Position numbers and translations under genes: made by a program. This document shows, piece by piece, positions 27,956-37,654 of a stretch of 64,000 bases of DNA. The stretch comes from Fulvivirga maritima (GTDB lineage Bacteria > Bacteroidota > Bacteroidia > Cytophagales > Cyclobacteriaceae): positions 557,501 to 621,500 of the forward strand of contig NZ_CP089980.1 of assembly GCF_021389955.1 (NCBI RefSeq). Direction: 5' to 3'. The stretch's first letter is position 1. The number at the start of each line of letters is the position of its first letter. The notes under the pieces were generated by a model, which was not told the origin of the DNA, made no database searches, and worked only from the letters and a program-made list of their open reading frames with translations.

Positions 27956-30883
27956 TTGGATACGAAGATAGATTTTACAGCATTAAAAGCTCAATTTGAA
28001 GGTGAATTTTATACTGATGATACCATGCGAACCTTATACGCAACGGATGCATCAGCTTACCGCGAATTTCCTTTGGCAGTAGCCATACCTAAGCATAAAA
28101 AAGATATTAAAGCGCTCATTACTTTTGCGCATAAAACCCAAATACCGCTTATACCGCGTACGGCAGGTACTTCGCTTGCTGGTCAGGTAGTAGGTGCAGG
28201 CATAGTGGTAGATGTATCTAAAAACTTCACCAAAATACTAGAAGTAAATGAGGAAGAAAGGTGGGTAAGAGTAGAACCAGGTGTCATAAGAGATGAGCTA
28301 AACATGCACCTGAAACCTTTTGGACTGTATTTTGGTCCGGAAACGTCCACTGCAAACCGAGCTATGATCGGTGGAATGATAGGCAACAACTCTTGCGGCT
28401 CTAACTCCATAGTGTATGGCAGCACCAGAGATCACCTTATTTCTGTTAAAAGCTTCCTATCTGATGGCTCAGAAGTAGAATTCGGCTCTCTTAGTAAAGA
28501 GGCCTTTGAGTTAAAAACAGCTCAGATAGATCTAGAGGGCAAACTTTATAAACATGTAAAAACAACCCTTTCTGATCCTCTTATTAGAAAGCAGATAGAA
28601 GATAACTTCCCTAAAAAATCTATTCATAGAAGAAATACAGGCTATGCTATTGATCTACTTAAAGACCTGGCTCCCTTTGCTGAAAATGGTGAAGACTTTA
28701 ACTTCTGTAAACTGATAGCTGGCTCTGAAGGCACCCTAACCTTTGTTACAGAAGCCAAATTGGCGCTTCAGCCCTTACCAAAAGCGCATCAAGGCCTGCT
28801 ATGTGTTCACTTTGAGTCTGTATACGAGGCTTTAAAAGCTAACCTTACCGCTCTAAAATATGAGCCCACAGCTAGTGAGCTGATGGATAACTATATATTA
28901 GAGTGTACTAAAGAAAATGTAAACCAAAGACAAAATCGGTTCTTTGTAGAAGGAGATCCTCAAGCCATTCTGGTGGTAGAGCTCAGAGAAGATAGCGAAG
29001 AGGAGATGCAAAAAAAGGTACTGGCGCTAACTGAGGAGTTAAAAGCTGAGGGGCTAGGCTATCATTTTCCGCTAGTGACCGGAGAAGACACCAAAAAAGT
29101 TTGGACGCTGCGTAAAGCAGGCTTAGGGCTTTTAAGCAACCTGCCGGGTGACGCTAAACCCGCACCTGTTATAGAAGATACAGCGGTAGATGTAAATGAC
29201 TTACCAGATTACATCAACGATTTTAACGAAGTACTCACTAAGCACAACTTGTTTTGCGTTCATTATGCGCATGCAGGATCAGGAGAGTTACACTTAAGGC
29301 CTATTTTAAACCTGAAAACAGCTGAAGGGCATGAGCTTTTCAGAACTATTCTGGATGAAATAGCCAAATTGGTAAAAAAATATAAAGGTTCTTTAAGCGG
29401 AGAGCACGGGGATGGTAGACTGAGGGGAGAATTTATTCCTTTTATGATCGGTGATGCCAACTACCAGCTCCTCAAAGAGCTTAAAGCAGTATGGGATCCT
29501 AATCATGTCTTAAACCCAGGCAAAATAGTAGATACTCCTGCCATGAATACCATGCTACGGTATGAAGCAGGTCAGGAGACCAGGCAGTTCAATACTACCT
29601 TAAACTTTGACCAGTTTAAAGGCTACCTGCGAGCTGCTGAGCAGTGTAATGGTTCTGGTGACTGTAGGAAAACACATCTCTCTGGAGGAACCATGTGCCC
29701 GTCTTACATGGCCACTAAAAGTGAGAAAGACACTACCAGAGCACGAGCTAACATATTAAGAGAGGTGCTCACTCATTCTAAAAAGGAGAATCCATTTGAT
29801 AGTGAAGAGATAAAAGATGTAATGGACCTCTGTCTTTCTTGCAAAGGCTGTAAATCAGAATGCCCCTCTAATGTAGATGTGGGTAAGCTTAAAACAGAAT
29901 TTCTACATCAATATTATAAGTCAAATGGAGTGCCTTTCCGCACCAAGCTGATATCCAATTTCTCTGCTTTAAATAAATTGGCCTCTATTGCACCAGGTAT
30001 TTATAATTTCACCTTCACCAATAGCATCACCGCCCCTATCGCCAAGTCCATGACAGGCTTTGCGAAAGGAAGAAGCATGCCTCTATTGCATAAAAAGTAT
30101 ACGCTCAAAAAATGGTTCGATAAAAAATTCACCCCTACAGGCAATAGAAATAATGGATCTGTTTACCTGTTTATGGATGAGTTCACCAACTATAATGACG
30201 TAGACCTGGGTATAAAAACAATTCAGCTTTTGGATAAACTGGGTTATGAAATAAAAACCGTAGAACACGAAGAAAGCGGCAGAACTTATCTTTCAAAAGG
30301 GCTTTTAGATGAAGCTAAAGTGGTAGCTCAAAAGAACTACGATATATTTAAAGATATCATTACTTCAGAGGTTCCGCTTATAGGTATAGAACCATCGGCC
30401 ATACTGTCTTTTAGAGATGAGTACCCCGATTTAGTTAATCCTGCTGAGCGCAAACAAGCCCAGCAGCTGGCCAAGAACACATTAATAATTGATGAGTTTC
30501 TTGATCAGCAAATGGCCGCAGGTAAAATAAAAGCTGACCTATTCACTGATGAGCCAAGGTTAATAAAACTTCATGGACATTGTCATCAAAAAGCTTTATC
30601 ATCTCTGGTGCCAACTAAAAAAATATTATCATTACCTAAAAATTATCAGGTACAATTAATTCCTTCTGGCTGTTGTGGTATGGCTGGTAGTTTTGGCTAC
30701 GAAAAGGAACACTTTGATATTTCTATGAAAATAGGCGAATTAGTACTTTTCCCTACGGTAAGAAAACAAAAGGAAGATGTGATCATAGCGGCTAATGGAA
30801 CCAGTTGTAGACATCAAATAAAAGACGGCACCAAAAGAAAAGCTATGCACACGGTTGAAATTCTTTATGAAGCATTGATTTAG
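27956..30883 (+). CDS. Fused FAD-linked oxidase and Fe-S protein (D-lactate/glycolate dehydrogenase-like)
   Basis: 975 residues joining a GlcD-type FAD domain to a GlcF-type Fe-S domain, as in YdiJ-like enzymes. FAD motifs: PRTAGTSLAGQVVG and GGMIGNNSCGSNSIVYG; C-terminal FAD-oxidase motif SGEHGDGRLRGEF. Fe-S: CNGSGDCRKT with later MCPSY, and CLSCKGCKSECPSNVDV, then CCG motifs HGHCHQKAL and SGCCGMAGSFGYEKEH. Oxidises a D-2-hydroxy acid and passes electrons to the membrane chain; substrate not fixed. TTG start is chosen because no ATG precedes the FAD domain; AAGGAAG lies immediately before it, closer than usual. Confidence 0.9.
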   Translation: MDTKIDFTALKAQFEGEFYTDDTMRTLYATDASAYREFPLAVAIPKHKKDIKALITFAHKTQIPLIPRTAGTSLAGQVVGAGIVVDVSKNFTKILEVNEEERWVRVEPGVIRDELNMHLKPFGLYFGPETSTANRAMIGGMIGNNSCGSNSIVYGSTRDHLISVKSFLSDGSEVEFGSLSKEAFELKTAQIDLEGKLYKHVKTTLSDPLIRKQIEDNFPKKSIHRRNTGYAIDLLKDLAPFAENGEDFNFCKLIAGSEGTLTFVTEAKLALQPLPKAHQGLLCVHFESVYEALKANLTALKYEPTASELMDNYILECTKENVNQRQNRFFVEGDPQAILVVELREDSEEEMQKKVLALTEELKAEGLGYHFPLVTGEDTKKVWTLRKAGLGLLSNLPGDAKPAPVIEDTAVDVNDLPDYINDFNEVLTKHNLFCVHYAHAGSGELHLRPILNLKTAEGHELFRTILDEIAKLVKKYKGSLSGEHGDGRLRGEFIPFMIGDANYQLLKELKAVWDPNHVLNPGKIVDTPAMNTMLRYEAGQETRQFNTTLNFDQFKGYLRAAEQCNGSGDCRKTHLSGGTMCPSYMATKSEKDTTRARANILREVLTHSKKENPFDSEEIKDVMDLCLSCKGCKSECPSNVDVGKLKTEFLHQYYKSNGVPFRTKLISNFSALNKLASIAPGIYNFTFTNSITAPIAKSMTGFAKGRSMPLLHKKYTLKKWFDKKFTPTGNRNNGSVYLFMDEFTNYNDVDLGIKTIQLLDKLGYEIKTVEHEESGRTYLSKGLLDEAKVVAQKNYDIFKDIITSEVPLIGIEPSAILSFRDEYPDLVNPAERKQAQQLAKNTLIIDEFLDQQMAAGKIKADLFTDEPRLIKLHGHCHQKALSSLVPTKKILSLPKNYQVQLIPSGCCGMAGSFGYEKEHFDISMKIGELVLFPTVRKQKEDVIIAANGTSCRHQIKDGTKRKAMHTVEILYEALI

Positions 30884-30920
30884 AAATAGAATTTTTTCTA
30901 TATTAAAGAAATTTGTCTCT

Positions 30921-33029
30921 ATGAAAATAAGAGGACTCTTCTTTATAATATTATTTTTTTGTCTTTCTATTGCTAAATCACAGGATAGCACGGTTATTCC
31001 TGATTTTATATTAAAAAAGGAAGACGGTAACGAGCTTCAGGTTCATCACTATTTTGATAGTATCCAGTCCACTCAGGATTCGGCTATGCTATCAGAAATT
31101 TATAATACCCTGGAAAAGCATGGCAACAAAAACAAGTGGCCACTGCTCCAGGCTGCATTATATAAAAGCCGAGGAGACCTATACTTTAACCAAAACAGCT
31201 TTGTAAATGCTATCCATAGCTATCAAAAAGGCTTAGACCTATGTGAAAAATATGAGCTAGAACTCACACAAGGCCTCATTCTTTTCGAAATGGCACAAGT
31301 ATATGAAGCTATCGATAAAAAACCCGAAGCGCTTGAATCACAATTAAAAGCCTATTCTTTATTAATTAAACATGATTCAGAATATGCTTACAATAGCCTT
31401 TCTCATATGGCAGACATTCATTATAGTTCAAAAAACTATGATGAAGCCATTGAAATAGGAAAGCAAGCCATAAACCTGATAGAATCACTACCTCCACATC
31501 AAACCGATTATTCAAAATACATTAGTGTATTAAATACCATTGGCATTGCCTACCGAGAGAAGAATGAGCCTGATAGTTCTATTTTCTACCTAAATCATGC
31601 CGCGGTTTTAGCTAAAGAAAAAGGTTTTGAATTCTGGGAAGGATTAGCACTCGGCAACCTTGGTTTAATGTATCAGAAAATGGGCAAAATCAATATTGCC
31701 AGAGAGCTGGTTTTAAAAGATTACAGAATAAGTCTTTATCATGATCAAAATAGAAGTGCTATTAAATCAGCCATTGAAATTGGAAAAATGTATCAAACAG
31801 AAAAGAATTTCAATGATGCCAAACACTATTATGATACCGCTCTATTCCTCATAGATAATGAGATCATTCAAAACAAACTACCATTATATGTAAGACATGC
31901 AAAGGCTGTGGCTTCATGGTATGAAGCTCAAGGCGATTTTATTAACGCCTTTAAACTTCAAAAGCAATACATAGCTATGTCAGACAGCCTTAGCGCTCAG
32001 GCCATACAGCTTAAGCTAGCAGAGATTAAGGCTACTAACGATTTTGACACTCAGGTAAATGCCATAAAGCTACTTACAAAGAATGGTGAACTTCAAAAAC
32101 AAAAAATACAAAAGCAAAACCTTATTATAATAGCTTCTATCACCTCTTTGCTATTCATTATCACTACAGCTATACTTATATACAGACAGTTGATCCTCAA
32201 GAAAAGAGACCATCTTCTTTTGGAGAAACATAAAGATAAAATTGAAGCCCAAAACACTGAACTAGAGGCCCAAAGTGAGCAGCTAAGCCATCAGAACAAG
32301 CTCATTCAGCACATTAACACCAACCTGGAACAAGAAGTACAAAAGCGTACTATAAAGCTTAAAAAGCTCAATGAAGAATTAGATACCTTCATTTACAGAT
32401 CTTCACATGACATCAGACAGCCTATTGCTACTATATTAGGCTTAGAAAATATAGCACGGACTTATGTTAATGATGGCAGGGTACTAGAGGTGCTAGCAAA
32501 AATAAAAGCTACTGCCGCCAGCATGGATAACATGCTATGGAAACTACAAATGAGTTATTTGCTTAACCATGACCATAACCAGCTGGCTGAAATACAAATA
32601 GAACCCTTCCTGCTGGGTATTATAAGCATCTATAATGATTACATTACCCACAGGAACATAAACCTGACTACTCAAATAACACCATTTTCGATTACCAACA
32701 ATCCGGAACTGCTTAAAATAGTTCTTAGAAATATAGTTGAAAATGCCCTGCATTTTAGTGATGAAACCTCTCCTGAAGTAGAAATTACTGGATATGAACA
32801 AGAGGGAGAATATATATTGAAGGTTTCTGATAATGGAGAAGGGATTAACCCTAACCAGGTAGAAGATATTTATAAAGCCTTTTATAAAGCCAATACAAAA
32901 TCACAGGGAAATGGCTTAGGTTTGTATCTGGCAGCCAAAGCTGCAGATATTCTAAATATTAATATTGACGTTAACTCTAGTTTTGATAAAGGCACCACTT
33001 TTACTTTATCAATCCCTGTAAAAGCTTAA
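30921..33029 (+). CDS. TPR-sensor histidine kinase
   Basis: 702 residues. Signal peptide (residues 1-20), periplasmic TPR array to about 380, one membrane helix (LIIIASITSLLFIITTAILI), a coiled coil rich in Gln/Glu, then the kinase. H496 sits in YRSSHDIRQPI. N box IVENALHF, G1 VSDNGEGI and G2 GNGLGLYLAAK follow. No fused receiver, so the phosphate must go to a separate protein; the stand-alone receiver at 24751 is one candidate. The H-box carries Asp after His as usual but RQPI rather than RTPL/KNPL, a Bacteroidota variant. Confidence 0.92.
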   Translation: MKIRGLFFIILFFCLSIAKSQDSTVIPDFILKKEDGNELQVHHYFDSIQSTQDSAMLSEIYNTLEKHGNKNKWPLLQAALYKSRGDLYFNQNSFVNAIHSYQKGLDLCEKYELELTQGLILFEMAQVYEAIDKKPEALESQLKAYSLLIKHDSEYAYNSLSHMADIHYSSKNYDEAIEIGKQAINLIESLPPHQTDYSKYISVLNTIGIAYREKNEPDSSIFYLNHAAVLAKEKGFEFWEGLALGNLGLMYQKMGKINIARELVLKDYRISLYHDQNRSAIKSAIEIGKMYQTEKNFNDAKHYYDTALFLIDNEIIQNKLPLYVRHAKAVASWYEAQGDFINAFKLQKQYIAMSDSLSAQAIQLKLAEIKATNDFDTQVNAIKLLTKNGELQKQKIQKQNLIIIASITSLLFIITTAILIYRQLILKKRDHLLLEKHKDKIEAQNTELEAQSEQLSHQNKLIQHINTNLEQEVQKRTIKLKKLNEELDTFIYRSSHDIRQPIATILGLENIARTYVNDGRVLEVLAKIKATAASMDNMLWKLQMSYLLNHDHNQLAEIQIEPFLLGIISIYNDYITHRNINLTTQITPFSITNNPELLKIVLRNIVENALHFSDETSPEVEITGYEQEGEYILKVSDNGEGINPNQVEDIYKAFYKANTKSQGNGLGLYLAAKAADILNINIDVNSSFDKGTTFTLSIPVKA

Positions 33030-33035
33030 GATCTC

Positions 33036-34936
33036 ATGTGTGGCATTACTGGTATTTACGCGTTTAACATGGTCGGACGAGTAAGCATGATTAATGTGGC
33101 TAAGGCCACTTCTGCTTTAGAAAAAAGAGGCCCTGATGTACAAAACACATATAATGATCATTCGGTAGCCTTAGGCCACAGAAGACTATCTATTATAGAC
33201 CCCACACCCGAAGGCCATCAACCCATGTATGATGAGTCGGGCAGGTATGTAATAGCCTTTAATGGTGAAATATTCAATTACAAGAGTCTTAAGGAAGAGC
33301 TGCAAGCTCAAGGCCATACTTTTTCGCTCACAGACTGACACTGAGGTACTGCTGCAGCTGTTTATCAAAGAAGGGAAAGAATGCCTTCAAAAACTCAATG
33401 GCTTCTTTTCTTTTGCCATCTGGGACACTCAAGACAAGTCTTTATTTATAGCCAGAGACCGAATTGGTATAAAGCCACTCTACTATATGATGGATAATGA
33501 CAGGCTGCTTTTTGGTTCAGAAATGAAAGCCATAGAAGCTTATGGCATTGAAAAAGAATTAGATTACACTTCACTCAACACTTACCTGCAGCTTAACTAC
33601 ATACCTGCCCCCAGAACCATATTTAAGTCAGTAAAAAAGCTGATGCCCGGTCATTACATTGAGGTTACCCCAGAACGCTTTTATATAAAAGCCTACTATG
33701 ATATACCTACACCAGACAAAAATAATAGCACTAAAAGCTATGAAGAACAAAAAACTGAGCTAAGCCAACTTCTGGAAGGTTCAGTGCAAAAAAGACTTAT
33801 GGCTGATGTTCCGCTAGGTTCCTTTCTCAGTGGCGGTATTGACTCATCAGTAGTAGCTACTCTGGCTGCAAGACACAAACCCGATCTGCATACTTTTTCT
33901 ATAGGCTATAAAGATGAAAAATTCTTTGATGAATCTGACTATGCCCGGCTAGTTGCCAAGAAAATAGGTACGGATCACACGGTTTTCTCACTCACTAATC
34001 AGCAGATGTATGCACACTTGCATGACATACTTGACTATATGGATGAGCCCTTTGCAGACAGCTCTGCCATTGCGGTGTATGTACTCTCTCAGGAAACCAG
34101 AAAGCATGCTACAGTAGCTCTTTCTGGAGATGGAGCCGATGAGCTATTTGCCGGATATAATAAACATGCCGCTTTCTTTAAGATTATTGAAGGTGGGCAA
34201 AAAGCGGAATGGGTTAAAAACCTTGGCCCCGTTTGGGGATTGATGCCCAAGTCAAGAAACAACAAGCTCACCAATCTTTTCAGGCAATTACACAGATTCA
34301 GTGAAGGCATGAAGCTTAACAGTCGGGAAAGATACTGGCGATGGGCTGGCTTTGCGACTGAAAACCAGGTCAGTAAATTATTAACTCCTGAAAGCCGGCA
34401 GAAAATAGATCAGGAAGAGTATTTAACCTTTAAAAATAGCATTCTTCAGCATTTACCAGACCAAGAGTCTATCAATGACATTTTATATACAGATGTAAAA
34501 TTAGTTTTACCAGACGACATGCTGACCAAAGTAGACCGCATGTCTATGGCAAATAGCCTGGAGGTGAGAGTGCCTTTCCTCGATCATGAAGTGGTAGAGT
34601 TTGCCTTCAGCATCCCTCCTTCTTCCAAAATCAATAAAGACATTCGTAAGCGAATACTTCAGGATACTTTTAAGGGTATTTTACCAGAAGAGCTGTATAA
34701 CAGGCCCAAAAAAGGGATTTGAAGTACCGCTTTCTAAGTGGCTCCGTACCGATATGAAATCAATGATTACCGATGATTTGCTAAACGATAAGTTTATTGC
34801 CGATCAAGGTGTTTTTGATGTAAAAGCCATAAAATCATTAAAAAAGCAACTGTTTTCCAGCAACCCGGGAGACGCACATGCCCGGGTTTGGTCAATTATT
34901 GTATTTCAATGGTGGTGGAAAAGGTATATGGCCTAA
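33036..34936 (+). CDS. asnB: Glutamine-dependent asparagine synthetase, broken by two frameshifts
   Basis: Ntn-glutaminase with Cys2 (MCGITG) releases ammonia that the synthetase domain adds to aspartyl-AMP. As given, the gene is in three frames. Removing one T from T5 at 33320-33324 restores GHTFRSQTDTEVLLQ; removing one base from the A6G3 run at 34708-34716 restores RPKKGFEVPLSKWL. The result is 632 residues, the usual length. PP-loop LSGGIDSSVVA and LSGDGADELFAGY are intact. Both faults are single extra bases in homopolymers. Starts six bases after the histidine kinase. Convergent with the OmpA gene. Confidence 0.9.
34708..34716 (+). other. Second indel site in asnB (A6G3)
   Basis: One A or G too many for the synthetase frame. 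The C-terminal 70 residues are fully conserved in the shifted frame (FEVPLSKWLRTDMK, DAHARVWSIIVFQWWWKRY). Confidence 0.75.
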
Positions 34937-34956
34937 GCCTATAATAGGCCTATGCT

Positions 34957-36231
34957 TTATTCTTCTAGAATTTCTATCTCTACCCTAACGTTTTCGCGAG
35001 CTTTAGGGCTGTTTTTATCATAAAGCATGCGTCTGCCGCCCCATGCTTTTATTTGGATGCGATCTTCATCTATACCCTCATTTAAAAGGTATTCTTTTAT
35101 AGTTAGTGCTCTTTGTTTAGAAAGCTCTTTGGCTGAGCCAAACCCTTCCTTATTCTCTTCATTAAGCGCAAAAAACTCTTCTGAATCCCCTTTAGAAATT
35201 ATCTTACCTGGTCTTCTACCATTAGTATGCCCGTGAATCTTAATGGTATATCCCTCGTTTTCTTTTAACATTTCTAACAGGCTATTCACTTCATATCTGG
35301 ACTCTGGCCTCATTAGCGTCGCGTCATTATAAAAATGCACATTAAACATGGTAACAATATCGCCTATATGATATCTTACCAATTCAAAGTTCACTACATA
35401 AACATCTGATAGCAGCTCTACATCTTCAGAAACCGTGTCCTGCAAAGGGTGGTAATAGTTGATTTCCTTTTGTACTTTTCTATATCCAAAAATATCACAC
35501 AAAAGCGTGATATCTCCGCTGCCATTTTCAGGATCAGACAGCTTTATATAATCCCCACCTTCCTCTTTCCTTAGCAGCTTGGCCCTTTCAGTATCAATTA
35601 TTTTTACTTTGCCGTCTACATCTTTATGATTTCTGCCATTAAACAGATTTATAAACAGGGAATAATTAGAAAGACTGAGCGAATCCTCTTCCTCTTCAAT
35701 ATCTTCAATCTCAATCTCTTCTGTCACATCATTTTCAGCTATTACAGTAAGTGAATCGACTGCATCTTCTACAAGATCATTTTCTTGACCTTTGTTTTCA
35801 GTCAAATCATCAGTCTTATTGATGTCATCTGTATCTGTTTCTTTCGGAGACTCTTCAGCAGCGGCTGTTTGCCCGGACTTCACCGGCCCTGTTTTGCATA
35901 CAAAAACCCAGGCATCCTTATATGAACTACTCTTTCGGATTTCTCGCATTTGCTGAATAGAGGCCCCGTAATTTTCAGAATAGTGTAGATACACAAAAAG
36001 AAGATTTTTCCTGGCATTAAAACCATATTGAGCGCCAAGACCTGATTTATTCACCTCATTAACAAACCGTTGCGCTAAATCTTCTTTATTAGGTGAGTAA
36101 GCTCCAATAACTACATAATAGCCCTGAGCCATTGTGAGATCATCCTGAATCTGAACAGACTGAGACTGACTATAAAAAGAAGAAGCAAGCACTACAAGTG
36201 CTGTTAACCAGATTCGGGTAGATAATTTCAT
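34957..36231 (-). CDS. Envelope protein with SPOR-like and OmpA domains (copy 2)
   Basis: 424 residues. Signal peptide (1-23), N-terminal SPOR-like repeat (YYVVIGAYSPNKEDLAQRFV), an acidic low-complexity linker (about 115-190, Asp/Glu/Thr), a middle beta region (VKIIDTERAKLLRKEEGGDY), and a C-terminal OmpA peptidoglycan-binding domain with GHTNGRRPG, LSKQRALTIKEYL and WGGRRML. It would tether the outer membrane to peptidoglycan. Close paralogue of the next gene upstream; role within gliding or secretion machinery is possible but unproven. Confidence 0.85.
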   Translation of the reverse strand: MKLSTRIWLTALVVLASSFYSQSQSVQIQDDLTMAQGYYVVIGAYSPNKEDLAQRFVNEVNKSGLGAQYGFNARKNLLFVYLHYSENYGASIQQMREIRKSSSYKDAWVFVCKTGPVKSGQTAAAEESPKETDTDDINKTDDLTENKGQENDLVEDAVDSLTVIAENDVTEEIEIEDIEEEEDSLSLSNYSLFINLFNGRNHKDVDGKVKIIDTERAKLLRKEEGGDYIKLSDPENGSGDITLLCDIFGYRKVQKEINYYHPLQDTVSEDVELLSDVYVVNFELVRYHIGDIVTMFNVHFYNDATLMRPESRYEVNSLLEMLKENEGYTIKIHGHTNGRRPGKIISKGDSEEFFALNEENKEGFGSAKELSKQRALTIKEYLLNEGIDEDRIQIKAWGGRRMLYDKNSPKARENVRVEIEILEE

Positions 36232-36309
36232 TAAGATAAAATCGATTTATACGCTAATTAATGCTAAAAATAATATTATGGAAGCAAAAATATTATTTTT
36301 ACAAATATA

Positions 36310-37557
36310 TTAATCATCGGTAATTTCAATCTCAACCCTTACGTTTTTATATGCCTGAGCATCAAACTTATCGTAAAGCATTTTTTTACCACCCCAGCCC
36401 TTCACCTCCATTCTTTCAGGATCAACCCCTTGCTCTATCAACCATTGCTGAATGGTGCTAGCTCTGTAAAATGAGAGTTTTTTAGCACTTCCTTTAGTTT
36501 CCTTATGCTCATGATCTAAGCTAAAGTAATTCTTATTCTCTTCATCCAGATGAATAATTTTTCCCATCGAGTTTCCATTAGTATGGCCATGAATAGTCAC
36601 TTTAAACTTTTTGTTTTCATTGAGCATATCTAGCAAGCTATTCAACTCAAAGATGGATTCGGGCTTCATTATAGCAGCATCTTTAAAAAAATAGACATTG
36701 TACATCACCAGTACATCTCCCTTTTTAAACCGCTGCATATCAAAATTAACAATGATAGAATCACCTTGAGTTTCTACGAATGTTTCTGTAGAATCATTGA
36801 TTGGGTTATCAAGATACAAGTTATGTTGCACCTCTTTAAATCCGAAAATATCAGTAATCAGTTGTATCCTTTCTGTGCCATTATTAGGATCTCGCAGCTT
36901 CACCAGTTCATGCGTTTTTACTTTATCGAGTTCTTTTAACCTTTCAGAATCAATGATTCTCACTTTACCTTTTACTTCCTGATAATTTTTAATGTTTACA
37001 CTATTCAAATACAAATAATAATAGCCTTCTTCAGGCACCAGATTGATTGATTTTGCCTCCTTTCCCTTTATGTCAGTACCAAAATCTGTAATTTGCTCCT
37101 CGGGTACTGACATAGGCTTAGCTTCTGTGTCATCCTCCTCTTCAGCTATAACTGAAACAGGCTTTTCTTCCGCAATATCTTCTGAAGGCAACATGGTTTC
37201 CGGCTGTTCATTAAAGCTGCCGGTAAAGACCCATACATCATTAAAATCATACATATTACGTATCCTGTTAGCCTCGCTTACGGCCTCTTCTTTATCATCA
37301 GAAGAAAATACATATACATAATAAAGGTCTCTATCTGTTCGCTTTTCGTAATGAGCAACCAAGTCATTCTGCTGAGCATAATTCATCAGCTTGATGGCAT
37401 TTTTCTCATAAGCAAATGCTCCTATTACTACGTAACTCTTATCGGGATTTGGCTCACTGATTATGCTACCCTTCATATCATATGAACACAGCACCAGCAA
37501 CACACTTAAATAAAGAGGGGTGAACCTGAACCTCTTAAGGTATTCTTTCCAAAACAT
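36310..37557 (-). CDS. Envelope protein with SPOR-like and OmpA domains (copy 1)
   Basis: 415 residues, same plan as its downstream neighbour: N-terminal hydrophobic segment (about 13-30), SPOR-like YVVIGAFAYEKNAIKLMNYA, acidic linker, VRIIDSERLKELDKVKTH, then the OmpA domain with GHTNGNSMGK, RASTIQQWLIEQ and GWGGKKMLYDKF. The two share the same domain order and much of the C-terminal sequence, so a tandem duplication is clear. 78 bases separate them. The signal segment of this copy begins later because of a basic N-terminal stretch. Confidence 0.85.
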   Translation of the reverse strand: MFWKEYLKRFRFTPLYLSVLLVLCSYDMKGSIISEPNPDKSYVVIGAFAYEKNAIKLMNYAQQNDLVAHYEKRTDRDLYYVYVFSSDDKEEAVSEANRIRNMYDFNDVWVFTGSFNEQPETMLPSEDIAEEKPVSVIAEEEDDTEAKPMSVPEEQITDFGTDIKGKEAKSINLVPEEGYYYLYLNSVNIKNYQEVKGKVRIIDSERLKELDKVKTHELVKLRDPNNGTERIQLITDIFGFKEVQHNLYLDNPINDSTETFVETQGDSIIVNFDMQRFKKGDVLVMYNVYFFKDAAIMKPESIFELNSLLDMLNENKKFKVTIHGHTNGNSMGKIIHLDEENKNYFSLDHEHKETKGSAKKLSFYRASTIQQWLIEQGVDPERMEVKGWGGKKMLYDKFDAQAYKNVRVEIEITDD

Positions 37558-37654
37558 TGCAAAGTTTCAAATGGTATCTTACTCAATATAACAGATAAAA
37601 AGCTTAATTTAAAATGAAACAGAACAATCTATTAATCAATATTTTACAGAAACG

